This document shows, piece after piece, positions 1-5,609 of a stretch of DNA of 5,638 nt. Source of the stretch: Cyanothece sp. UBA12306. Lineage in GTDB: Bacteria; Cyanobacteriota; Cyanobacteriia; Cyanobacteriales; Microcystaceae. The notes beneath the pieces were generated by a model. It made no database searches and was not told the origin of the DNA. It saw nothing but the letters and a program-made list of their open reading frames with translations. The stretch spans positions 28,765 through 34,402 of the forward strand of contig DLXW01000056.1 of NCBI GenBank assembly GCA_003448685.1, given 5' to 3'. Made by a program: the position numbers and the translations under genes. The number at the start of each line of letters is the position of its first letter. The first letter of the stretch is position 1.

Positions 1-26
1 CAAGCCCGAAGTCTTTCAAGCAGGAG

Positions 27-47
27 AAAATCCAAAATCCAAAATCG
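27..47. repeat. Short tandem heptamer run (AAAATCC x3)
   Basis: The heptamer AAAATCC occurs at 27-33 and 34-40, followed by a copy with one change (AAAATCG) at 41-47. Degenerate heptamer runs of this kind are common in intergenic DNA of cyanobacteria. It marks the stretch as non-coding; no function can be assigned. Confidence 0.6.
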
Positions 48-74
48 AGTTGACCAATTTCCTTAGGTCGACTC
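47..74. repeat. Inverted repeat just upstream of a promoter
   Basis: GAGTTGACC (47-55) can pair with GGTCGACTC (66-74) across a 10-nt loop. This gives nine continuous pairs, one of them G:U. The repeat ends 4 nt before the candidate -35 box at 79-84, so a protein-binding operator is one reading. It could also be the terminator hairpin of a gene transcribed leftward, since the minus strand continues T-rich after the stem, or of an unseen gene to the left. The plus strand has no T-run after the stem, which argues against a plus-strand intrinsic terminator. Confidence 0.4.
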
Positions 75-78
75 AAAG

Positions 79-107
79 TTGGCACCTTTAGTTAAAAACA
101 ATATTAT
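79..107 (+). promoter_or_regulatory. Candidate sigma-70-type promoter for the small gene and aroQ
   Basis: A -35 box TTGGCA (79-84, 5 of 6 to consensus) and a -10 box TATTAT (102-107, 5 of 6) are separated by an optimal 17 nt. The predicted transcript start is near 114, giving a leader of about 165 nt before the 45-codon gene. A second, weaker pair lies downstream (TTGACG at 135-140 with a poor -10 at 158-163). This is the best promoter match noticed upstream of the small gene. Confidence 0.5.
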
Positions 108-260
108 CGGCATTTAAAATTTTTTGTGTTAGACTTGACGTATATAAACTTAATCGATTGATAACCTAGTTTGTCATTCTTCAGACCAAGGGCAACTAGC
201 ATAGTTTAGTAAGCAAGATGTCCTAAGTTTGACAAGCTGGTTGGCAAAACAAACCACACC

Positions 261-267
261 AGAGGAG
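261..267 (+). promoter_or_regulatory. Strong Shine-Dalgarno (AGAGGAG) of the 45-codon gene
   Basis: AGAGGAG is strongly complementary to the 3' end of 16S rRNA and lies 11 nt before the ATG at 279. The other genes in this window have weak or no Shine-Dalgarno sequences, so this one supports real translation of the small frame. Confidence 0.6.
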
Positions 268-278
268 CCACCTGTCTG

Positions 279-416
279 ATGGACTATTTGGAAAAAGTTC
301 TGGAAAAGCTCAAAGAATGGGCGCAAAAGCTAATCGAAAAATTATTAGGTCCTGAAGCTGAACCTGAACCTGAGCTGATTCCCATCCCCGTCAATAATCC
401 TCAAGGTCGCCGATAA
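279..416 (+). CDS. Small hypothetical protein (45 aa), charged amphipathic helix plus Pro/Glu tail
   Basis: I do not recognise a named family. The frame reads ATG to TAA and encodes 45 residues. Residues 1-24 are rich in Leu, Lys and Glu with hydrophobic residues at helical spacing (L4, V7, L8, L11, W14, L18, I19, L22, L23), so they should form an amphipathic helix that could lie on a membrane or pack against a partner. Residues 25-32 are an acidic Pro-Glu run, followed by a Pro/Ile stretch and a basic C-terminus (GRR). There is no signal peptide or transmembrane segment. Support for a real gene comes from the Shine-Dalgarno at 261-267, the upstream promoter and the ordered amino-acid pattern. 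It sits 27 nt before aroQ and probably shares its transcript. Function is unknown; a regulatory leader peptide is less likely given its composition. Confidence 0.6.
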   Translation: MDYLEKVLEKLKEWAQKLIEKLLGPEAEPEPELIPIPVNNPQGRR

Positions 417-443
417 TATTGGAGTATTCTATTGCCTCTTTAA

Positions 444-899
444 ATGTCGACCAATCTGAGTATTTTAGTTCTCCACGGGCCAAACCTAAACTTATTGGGG
501 ATGCGAGAACCCGATATATATGGCTCTCTTACCCTAGAAGACATTAATGATCTTTTAAGGAATGAAGCAGAAAATTTAGGTGTTAGCGTCTCAACTCTTC
601 AGTCTAATCATGAAGGGATCTTGATAGATTCGATCCATAATGCTCTGGGAACATATCAGGGTATTTTGATCAACGCCGGAGCTTATACCCACACCAGTAT
701 TGCTATAAGAGACGCTTTATCTGGAATAAAAGTTCCTACAGTGGAAGTACACCTCAGCAACATTTATCGGCGAGATGATTTTCGCCATAATTCCTATATA
801 GCTCCTATTGCTATCGGGCAGATTAGTGGGTTTGGGGCGCAGAGTTATTGCTTAGGCTTAAAGGCTTTAGTTAATTATCTCAGGAGTATAGAATCATGA
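444..899 (+). CDS. aroQ: Type II 3-dehydroquinate dehydratase
   Basis: This enzyme makes 3-dehydroshikimate from 3-dehydroquinate, the third step of the shikimate pathway to chorismate and the aromatic amino acids. It is cytosolic; type II enzymes are usually dodecamers of short subunits. The 151-aa length is typical. Visible motifs are HGPNLNLLG at residues 11-19, the lid loop with Arg21 and the catalytic Tyr26 (REPDIYG), QSNHEG at 53-58, NAGAYTH at 78-83 with substrate-binding Asn78, EVHLSN at 101-106 with the general acid His103, and Arg114 in DDFRHNS. All expected active-site residues are present, so the enzyme should be active. The start is fixed: a TAA in the same frame directly precedes the ATG, and the next Met (residue 20) lies within the active-site region. 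A GGAG lies 19 nt upstream, too far to be a normal ribosome-binding site. It follows the small gene by 27 nt. Confidence 0.95.
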   Translation: MSTNLSILVLHGPNLNLLGMREPDIYGSLTLEDINDLLRNEAENLGVSVSTLQSNHEGILIDSIHNALGTYQGILINAGAYTHTSIAIRDALSGIKVPTVEVHLSNIYRRDDFRHNSYIAPIAIGQISGFGAQSYCLGLKALVNYLRSIES

Positions 900-1152
900 G
901 ATGGCATGGTGTATCTGTTAAAACCTAAGTAGGATGGGGTAAAATAGGATTTTAACTAAGTAATATTGAATCACTGTTAATGGTCGCTAAATCTGCGTGA
1001 CCTTCTTTCTAGTAGAGAGGTAATCTCTATCTTGAATGTCGCAAGAGGACTCCCGCTACATTGCCTTAGTAATTAGCGGCGAGAGTGTCAATGATGACAA
1101 ATTAGTGTTTTAATTGGAGTAGAGAAAGGACTAGATACAGGAAAGATCAACT
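900..1152 (+). promoter_or_regulatory. Structured non-coding leader upstream of mgtE
   Basis: This 253-nt gap has no convincing reading frame but holds a series of local hairpins. GGTCGC (982-987) pairs with GTGACC (997-1002) with one G:U. TAGAGA (1013-1018) pairs with TCTCTA (1024-1029) over a 5-nt loop. CTCCCGCTA (1050-1058) pairs with TAGCGG-C-GAG (1074-1083) with one bulged C. TGTCA (1086-1090) pairs with TGACA (1095-1099) over a 4-nt loop. A weak promoter may lie at 918-945 (TTAAAA, 16 nt, TAAAAT), and TAATAT at 961-966 is an alternative -10. The position before a Mg2+ channel gene suggests cis-regulation. I see none of the conserved M-box segments as I remember them, so I do not call a named riboswitch. 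Confidence 0.35.
1140..1145 (+). promoter_or_regulatory. Ribosome-binding site supporting the TTG start of mgtE
   Basis: GGAAAG lies 7 nt before the TTG at 1153. The frame is closed upstream by TAG at 1132-1134 with no ATG or GTG in between, and the next in-frame ATG is residue 59, inside the conserved N domain. The site and the frame together decide the TTG start. Confidence 0.5.
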
Positions 1153-2541
1153 TTGAGTGAGAATGTAAAAGCGATACAATCAAATTCTCGCCATGAGTTG
1201 CGGCAGTTGGTTCGCAGCCAATTGCAACTTTTATTAGAACAAGGGAACCTCCCTGGAGCTAAATCTTTGTTAGTTCCAGTTCAACCAGTGGACATTGCCG
1301 ATGCTATTGAAGGGTTACCCGAATCAATGCAGTTAATTGCTTTTCGATTACTATCTAAGCAAGAAGCGATCCAAGTTTATGAATATTTAGACTCTACCGT
1401 TCAACAGTCCCTAATTGAGCAGTTTAAGCAACAGGAAGTAAGAGAAATTGTTGATCAAATGTCCCCCGATGATCGGGTGCGGCTATTTGATGAATTACCA
1501 GCCAAAATCGTCCGTCGTTTACTCGAACAACTGAGTCCAGAAGAGCGCCGGAATACAGCTGTGTTGTTGGGATATCAAGACGACACAGCAGGACGGATCA
1601 TGACTCCTGAATACATTTCCCTCAAAGAGAGTCTAACAGTAGGTCAAACCTTAGAAAGAATCCGTAGTCTAGCTAAAACCTCTGAAGTTATCTATTATTT
1701 ATATGTTACTGATGCCTCTCGCCATCTAACCGGAATTGTTTCCCTGCGGGAGTTAGTCTTGTCTTCTACTGAAACTATCCTCGGAGAAATTATGACCCGT
1801 GATATCGTTTCAGTTAATACAGGAGATGATCAAGAGGAAGTAGCACGAATGATTCAACGTTATGATCTTTTAGCAGTTCCCGTAGTTGATCTCGAACAGC
1901 GACTGGTAGGAGTAGTGACAGTTGATGATGTGATTGATATTTTGGAACAAGAAGCAACTGAAGATATCTATGCTTTGGGTGGAGTACAATCTGATGGTGA
2001 CAAATACTTCCAGATGAATTTATTGACCGTTGCCCGTAAAAGAGTAGTCTGGTTGTTGGTTTTGCTACTGACAAACACAGCAACAACGACGATCATTAAA
2101 TCTCAAGTTACTTTATTGCAACAGATGGCCATTCTAACAGCTTTTATTCCCTTGCTGACAGGAACAGGAGGAAACGTGGGAGCCCAGTCTTCGACGGTAG
2201 TTATTCGGGGTTTAAATACTCAAGAGCTGAGCGATCTTGGCCCAATTCAAGTCGTGATGCGCGAACTGATGGCAGGAGCATTATTGGGGCTAATATTGGG
2301 AACTTTAGCCACAGTTTGGGCGTATTTATTACAGGGTAACTGGCTAGTTTCTCTCTCAGTGGGAATTAGCTTAGTAGCAATCGCCGTTTTAGCTTCGGTA
2401 GCTGGATCAGCTTTGCCTTTTTTATTTCGTTATTTGGGACTAGATCCGGCCTTAATGTCGGCACCTTTTATTACTACCGCAGTTGATGTGGTCGGAGTTT
2501 TGATGTATTTTTCGATTGCCCGTATGATTTTAGGTATTTAA
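1153..2541 (+). CDS. mgtE: Magnesium channel/transporter MgtE
   Basis: MgtE is a homodimeric, Mg2+-gated channel of the cytoplasmic membrane that imports Mg2+ and closes when cytosolic Mg2+ is high. The 462 aa match the usual 450 or so. Residues about 15-135 form the cytosolic superhelical N domain. Two CBS domains follow (about 145-205, opening with RIMTPEYISL, and 210-270, opening with EIMTRDIVSV), and then the plug-helix region. Five membrane segments lie at about 298-316, 323-345, 368-394, 399-425 and 435-461. The signature GTGGNVGAQSS is at 337-347. Asp445 in TTAVDVVG corresponds to the pore aspartate that binds Mg2+ in Thermus MgtE (D432). The start is TTG (see 1140-1145). It follows the hairpin-rich leader and is 4 nt from the permease gene, so the two should be one operon. 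Confidence 0.95.
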   Translation: MSENVKAIQSNSRHELRQLVRSQLQLLLEQGNLPGAKSLLVPVQPVDIADAIEGLPESMQLIAFRLLSKQEAIQVYEYLDSTVQQSLIEQFKQQEVREIVDQMSPDDRVRLFDELPAKIVRRLLEQLSPEERRNTAVLLGYQDDTAGRIMTPEYISLKESLTVGQTLERIRSLAKTSEVIYYLYVTDASRHLTGIVSLRELVLSSTETILGEIMTRDIVSVNTGDDQEEVARMIQRYDLLAVPVVDLEQRLVGVVTVDDVIDILEQEATEDIYALGGVQSDGDKYFQMNLLTVARKRVVWLLVLLLTNTATTTIIKSQVTLLQQMAILTAFIPLLTGTGGNVGAQSSTVVIRGLNTQELSDLGPIQVVMRELMAGALLGLILGTLATVWAYLLQGNWLVSLSVGISLVAIAVLASVAGSALPFLFRYLGLDPALMSAPFITTAVDVVGVLMYFSIARMILGI

Positions 2542-2545
2542 GAGT

Positions 2546-3727
2546 ATGAATATGGCTCAATTTAAACCCATGAAGGTTAAACTGGGATTACCTGGTCTAT
2601 CGATCATGGATCGTTATCTTTTTATTGAACTTTTACTTCCTTTCCTCTTTGGTATGGGGATTTTTACCTCTTTAGGTATCTCCATAGGTACTTTATTTGA
2701 TCTGGTACGACGTGTCACAGAATCAGGTTTATTACTGAGTGTAGCCCTCAAAATTCTCTTATTAAAAATGCCAGGATTTATTGTTTTGGCCTTTCCCATG
2801 GCCATGTTATTGGCTGCTTTAATGGCCTACAGTCGCCTTTCGAGTGATAGCGAATTAATTGCCATGCGGAGCCTGGGTGTCAGTATTTATCGTTTGGTGA
2901 TTCCGGCGGTTTTATTTAGTTTCGTGGTGACTGGATTAGCTTTTATTGTCAATGATTGGATTGCCCCCGCAGCCACCCATGAAGCAGCTATTACCCTAGA
3001 AAAAGCCGTCAATAAAGAACGTCCTAATTTAGTAGAACAACGCAATATTATCTATCCCGAATACCGAACTATTAAACTCGAAGATGGCAAAGAAACAACA
3101 GTATTAAGTCGTTTGTTTTATGCTGAGAATTTTAATGGCGAAGAAATGAGAGGATTAACTATTCTTGATCGTTCCCAAGAAGGGGTAAACCAAATTGTGA
3201 CTTCTAACTCAGCTACTTGGAATATTTCAACTAATACCTGGGATTTTTTTAATGGGACGATTTATTTGATTGCTCCTGATGGTTCTTATCGCAATATTGT
3301 TCGTTTTCAACATCAACAATTAGCTTTACCCCGCGCTCCTCTGGATTTAGCTAACCGTCGTCAAAATTTCACAGAAATGAGTATTGCTCAAGCTAAAGAA
3401 TATTTGGAAGCCATGAAGTTAAGTGGTAATGAACAAAGGGTTCGTAAGGTCGAAGTTCGTATTCAAGAAAAGTATGCTTTACCCTTTGTTTGTTTAGTAT
3501 TCGGGTTAGTGGGTGCTGCGATGGGAGTTAGACCCCAAAATACCAGCAAGGCTACCAGTTTTGGTATTTGTGTGGGTTTGATTTTTAGTTACTATCTTCT
3601 CTCTTTTGTGAGTAGTTCTTTAGGAATTTGGGGGATTTTAACGCCTTTTTTTGCTGCTTGGGCTCCTAATATTTTAGGACTAACCGCAGGTAGTATATTG
3701 TTAGTTCAGTCAGCCCATTTACGATAG
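2546..3727 (+). CDS. LptF/LptG (YjgP/YjgQ) family LPS-export permease
   Basis: Proteins of this family are the membrane part of the Lpt ABC transporter, which, powered by LptB, extracts lipopolysaccharide from the inner membrane and passes it to LptC/LptA. The 393 aa show the family layout: three membrane helices (about 25-52, 63-93, 115-136), a periplasmic beta-jellyroll region (about 140-300) and three more helices (about 309-328, 336-358, 363-388). The coupling-helix motif RLSSDSELIAMRSLGVS spans 97-113 and contacts LptB in known structures. E. coli uses an LptF-LptG heterodimer; whether this protein pairs with itself or a paralogue cannot be seen. It follows mgtE by 4 nt without a clear Shine-Dalgarno, so translation may be coupled. 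ATGs at 2546, 2552, 2570 and 2606 are possible; the conserved part starts at the last (MDRYLFIELL), so the true start is uncertain. Confidence 0.88.
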   Translation: MNMAQFKPMKVKLGLPGLSIMDRYLFIELLLPFLFGMGIFTSLGISIGTLFDLVRRVTESGLLLSVALKILLLKMPGFIVLAFPMAMLLAALMAYSRLSSDSELIAMRSLGVSIYRLVIPAVLFSFVVTGLAFIVNDWIAPAATHEAAITLEKAVNKERPNLVEQRNIIYPEYRTIKLEDGKETTVLSRLFYAENFNGEEMRGLTILDRSQEGVNQIVTSNSATWNISTNTWDFFNGTIYLIAPDGSYRNIVRFQHQQLALPRAPLDLANRRQNFTEMSIAQAKEYLEAMKLSGNEQRVRKVEVRIQEKYALPFVCLVFGLVGAAMGVRPQNTSKATSFGICVGLIFSYYLLSFVSSSLGIWGILTPFFAAWAPNILGLTAGSILLVQSAHLR

Positions 3728-3738
3728 GAAGAATTTTG

Positions 3739-3760
3739 AACTACCCAACTCCTAACTACT
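3739..3760. repeat. Degenerate heptamer run between permease gene and gatD
   Basis: AACTACC (3739-3745), AACTCCT (3747-3753) and AACTACT (3754-3760) are three related heptamers in the 38-nt gap. The gap has no hairpin, terminator or Shine-Dalgarno, so the downstream gene is probably read from the same transcript. Confidence 0.4.
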
Positions 3761-3765
3761 AAAAA

Positions 3766-4563
3766 ATGATGTCAAAAATTCAAGAATTACGCATTGGTTG
3801 GCTATATCCTACCCTTATGAGTACCTATGGCGATCGCGGTAACGTCATTTGTCTTCAACGTCGCTGTCAGTGGCGCAATATTCCTGTTACCATCATTCCC
3901 CTGAACCAACAAAGCGATGGTGCTACTTTTGAACAGGTTGATCTGATTGTAGGGGGTGGGTCCCAAGATCGTCAACAAGAAATTGTGATGCGAGACCTCC
4001 AAGGAGCCAAAGCTGAGGCATTGAAGGCTAAAATTGAAGGGGGAACCCCAGGGGTTTTTACTTGTGGTTCTCCCCAATTATTAGGTCATTATTATGAACC
4101 TGCTTTAGGACAACGCATTGAAGGATTAGGAGTCCTCGATTTAATCAGTAAACATCCAGGCCCTGATGCTTCGCGTTGTATTGGTAATGTGGTCTTTGAA
4201 ATTACCCCTTCTCCCCTAGCAAAAACTTTAAAAAAGCAATTAGGTAAACCTCCGATTGTGATTGGTTTTGAAAATCATGGAGGAAGGACTTATTTAGGTC
4301 AAGTGGAACCTTTAGGGAAGGTGATTAAAGGCTATGGCAATAATGGAGAAGATGGCTATGAAGGGGCATTTTATCGCCAGGCGATCGCTACCTATTCCCA
4401 TGGCCCTTTGTTGCCGAAAAATCCCTTTATTGCTGATTGGTTAATTCAAACTGCTTTACAAGAAAAATATCAAACCGAAATCACTTTAAGTCCTTTGGAT
4501 GATTCTCTCTCAGAAAAAGCTAGAGAAGCAATGTTAAAACGCCTTGATGTCCATCTAGTATGA
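3766..4563 (+). CDS. gatD: GatD-type glutamine amidotransferase (CobB/CobQ-like GATase)
   Basis: This is a stand-alone class I, CobBQ-type glutaminase domain of 265 aa. In Gram-positives GatD releases ammonia from glutamine for MurT, which amidates D-Glu in the lipid II stem peptide. Here the nucleophile is Cys100 (GVFTCGSPQLLG) and the paired histidine is His212 (YSHGPLLPKNP). IVGGGSQDRQ at 61-70 and GFENHGGRT at 167-175 are typical of the GatD branch; Arg174 matches a conserved substrate arginine. Full cobyric acid synthases (CobQ) are near 490 aa and carry an N-terminal synthetase domain that is absent here, so a B12 role is unlikely. No murT is visible; it could lie elsewhere. ATGs at 3766 and 3769 are both possible and no Shine-Dalgarno is seen. 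The gene is 38 nt from the permease gene, and both HIP1 sites of the window are in it. Confidence 0.85.
   Translation: MMSKIQELRIGWLYPTLMSTYGDRGNVICLQRRCQWRNIPVTIIPLNQQSDGATFEQVDLIVGGGSQDRQQEIVMRDLQGAKAEALKAKIEGGTPGVFTCGSPQLLGHYYEPALGQRIEGLGVLDLISKHPGPDASRCIGNVVFEITPSPLAKTLKKQLGKPPIVIGFENHGGRTYLGQVEPLGKVIKGYGNNGEDGYEGAFYRQAIATYSHGPLLPKNPFIADWLIQTALQEKYQTEITLSPLDDSLSEKAREAMLKRLDVHLV
3830..3837. repeat. HIP1 palindrome GCGATCGC
   Basis: This is a perfect copy of the highly iterated palindrome of cyanobacterial genomes, inside gatD (YGDRG codons). It supports cyanobacterial origin. It contains GATC and CGATCG, targets of widespread cyanobacterial methylases. Confidence 0.85.
4381..4388. repeat. 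HIP1 palindrome GCGATCGC
   Basis: This is the second perfect HIP1 copy, also within gatD and 551 nt from the first. No copy was noticed in the AT-rich DNA to the right, which fits foreign origin of that part, although the stretch is short. Confidence 0.85.
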
Positions 4564-4625
4564 GGGAAATAATGAACAATTAAATGTTTATCAAAATGGG
4601 ACAACAGTTTATAAAGTGGTCAAAG

Positions 4626-4631
4626 TATAAT
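4626..4631 (+). promoter_or_regulatory. Candidate -10 box (TATAAT) close to the methylase start
   Basis: A perfect TATAAT lies 11 nt before the ATG at 4643, so transcription would begin near 4638 and the message would have almost no leader. No good -35 is seen at 16-18 nt. A second possible -10, TATAAA, is at 4610-4615. Leaderless messages are known for several restriction-modification genes. The absent -35 makes the call weak. Confidence 0.3.
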
Positions 4632-4642
4632 CCTAGTTGAAG

Positions 4643-5017
4643 ATGTCTAAAAAACCGAGAAAATTAACTAATTCACCTTTTCGTTATCCAGGGGGAAAAT
4701 TTTATGCTCGTAAGCTAATCTTGGCTTGTTTACCTGAACATAACAAATATTGCGAGCCTTTTGCTGGAGGAGCCTCAATTTTTTTTGCAAAAGAAAATGT
4801 GGAGCACAATATTCTTAATGATAAAGATGAATCATTAATGAATTGCTATCAACAAATTAGAGATAATGTTGAACAAATTATTAAAGGATTAGAGGGGATT
4901 CCAGCAACCAAAGAATTGCATTTTTACTATAAAAATCAATTTAATCCTTCTAATAATTTAGAACGCGCTATCAGATGGTATTATCTCAATAGAACATCCT
5001 ATTCTGGGATAAGGTAA
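4643..5017 (+). pseudogene. Truncated D12-class DNA adenine methylase, N-terminal fragment
   Basis: Intact enzymes of this class (Dam, DpnII/MboI-type M) transfer a methyl group from SAM to adenine N6, often protecting GATC. From the ATG at 4643 the fragment has 124 residues; family members usually have 260-290. Present are motif X (SPFRYPGGK, residues 11-19), the SAM-binding motif I (CEPFAGGASIFF, 37-48), the acidic ND at 59-60 and the conserved YLNRTSYSGI at 114-123. The frame then meets TAA at 5015. The catalytic motif IV (DPPY) and everything between it and the tail are missing, so no activity is expected. TTG at 4637 is an alternative start, but ATG places the conserved SPFRYPGGK at the usual distance. 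The DNA is much poorer in GC than the genes to its left, which suggests horizontal origin. Confidence 0.8.
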
Positions 5018-5168
5018 AGAAATCTTTATTACTAATTATGACTTATCCTCTGTATCGGGAATAACCTGTTTAAAAATTGATAAAAATATTGATAAAAAAT
5101 ACAAAAATTATCCTGATTTAAGTCATGTCTATAAACAATTGGATTTTTTTGAACAACTACAATTATAA
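5013..5168 (+). pseudogene. Probable C-terminal remnant of the same methylase, other frame
   Basis: Starting at the truncation point, another plus frame is open for 51 codons up to TAA at 5166-5168 and has no start of its own. It begins GKEIFITNYDL, which resembles the (K/R)E(I/V)xITNY segment near the C-terminus of many D12-class adenine methylases. It continues with a Lys/Asp/Tyr-rich stretch ending DFFEQLQL. The simplest reading is that an internal, frame-changing deletion fused the first 123 or so codons to the tail, with the junction at about 5008-5016. Some 100-150 residues, including DPPY, would be gone. The tail match is from memory of the family, so the assignment is moderate; it could instead be the end of an unrelated gene. 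Confidence 0.5.
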
Positions 5169-5171
5169 TTT

Positions 5172-5609
5172 TTAAATCAATAATGATTCTAATTTATCTA
5201 AATAAATCCAAGGAGCTAAAGGTTCTCCACTATTAAGATCAAAGTAAATCAATGGATAGTTAGGAATAAAGCCACAATCAGGATTTTTGCACTTTCTGCG
5301 CTTACAATCAATATTATATTTAATCCTATTGTCTTCATTAGCTACTAAATCTGTGCTTCTAGCAATCAACATTGTTTGAAAAGCTTCTTGTTGACTAGTT
5401 ATTCCTAATTTATTTAAAAGATTTATATCTAATGCTGTACAAATAGAGTTGACACAAGCAAGAGATGGATTTCTTTTTCCCCTTTCAAGAAGACTAATAT
5501 AAATTCTATCTAGATCAGCAAGTTCCGCAAGATACTCTTGGGAAAATTCTTTCCTAATCCGAGTTTTCTGTAAAAAGCTACCAAATTTTTTAAGAATATT
5601 TGCGTCCAT
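5172..5609 (-). CDS. Xre-type helix-turn-helix regulator with unrecognised Cys-containing tail
   Basis: From ATG at 5609 the protein has 145 aa. Residues about 5-65 form an HTH_3 (Cro/CI-type) domain: FGSFLQKTR, then SQEYLAELADLDRIYISLLERGKRNPSL, the pattern of restriction-modification controllers and related repressors. The rest (about 70-145) is not recognised. It holds three cysteines spaced C-x4-C-x4-C (residues 102, 107, 112), suggesting metal binding but lacking a clear fourth ligand, and ends with an aromatic-rich stretch (PLIYFDLN, PWIYLDKLESLLI). Full-length controllers are often about 80-100 aa, so the tail is an addition, perhaps part of a fused nuclease. The frame stays open upstream to the right edge; GTG at 5633 is an alternative start, but the ATG fits the usual beginning of the domain. 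It converges on the methylase remnant with a 3-nt gap and no terminator, and is very AT-rich. Confidence 0.75.
   Translation of the reverse strand: MDANILKKFGSFLQKTRIRKEFSQEYLAELADLDRIYISLLERGKRNPSLACVNSICTALDINLLNKLGITSQQEAFQTMLIARSTDLVANEDNRIKYNIDCKRRKCKNPDCGFIPNYPLIYFDLNSGEPLAPWIYLDKLESLLI

Noticed and set aside
1..90. Open plus-strand frames running in from the left edge (to TAG at 88-90 and to TAG near 64)
   Set aside because: Both cross the AAAATCC heptamer run and the inverted repeat, and neither translation resembles a known protein end.
238..256. Small hairpin TGGTT/AACCA in the leader of the 45-codon gene
   Set aside because: Five pairs over a 9-nt loop are expected by chance, and no link to the ribosome-binding site is seen.
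900..1152. M-box (ykoK) Mg2+ riboswitch or yybP-ykoY Mn2+ riboswitch before mgtE
   Set aside because: The context is right, but the conserved core segments I know for these classes could not be found; the region is reported only as a structured leader.
1814..2086. Open frame of 90 codons on the minus strand inside mgtE
   Set aside because: It is antisense to the CBS region of a clearly real gene, has no recognisable domain, and its composition mirrors the opposite strand.
2614..2805. Open frame of 63 codons on the minus strand inside the permease gene
   Set aside because: It is antisense to conserved membrane helices of a real gene, and its Lys/Arg/Pro-rich content is what reversed hydrophobic codons give.
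3802..4077. Open frame of 91 codons on the minus strand inside gatD
   Set aside because: It overlaps the conserved glutaminase domain in antisense and shows no family resemblance.
3766..4563. Cobyric acid synthase (cobQ) annotation
   Set aside because: Only the glutaminase domain is present; the N-terminal synthetase half and the expected length of nearly 490 aa are missing, and the motifs fit the GatD branch better.
4564..4636. Intrinsic terminator after gatD
   Set aside because: Only a 4-bp AACA/TGTT stem without a T-run was found, too weak to call.
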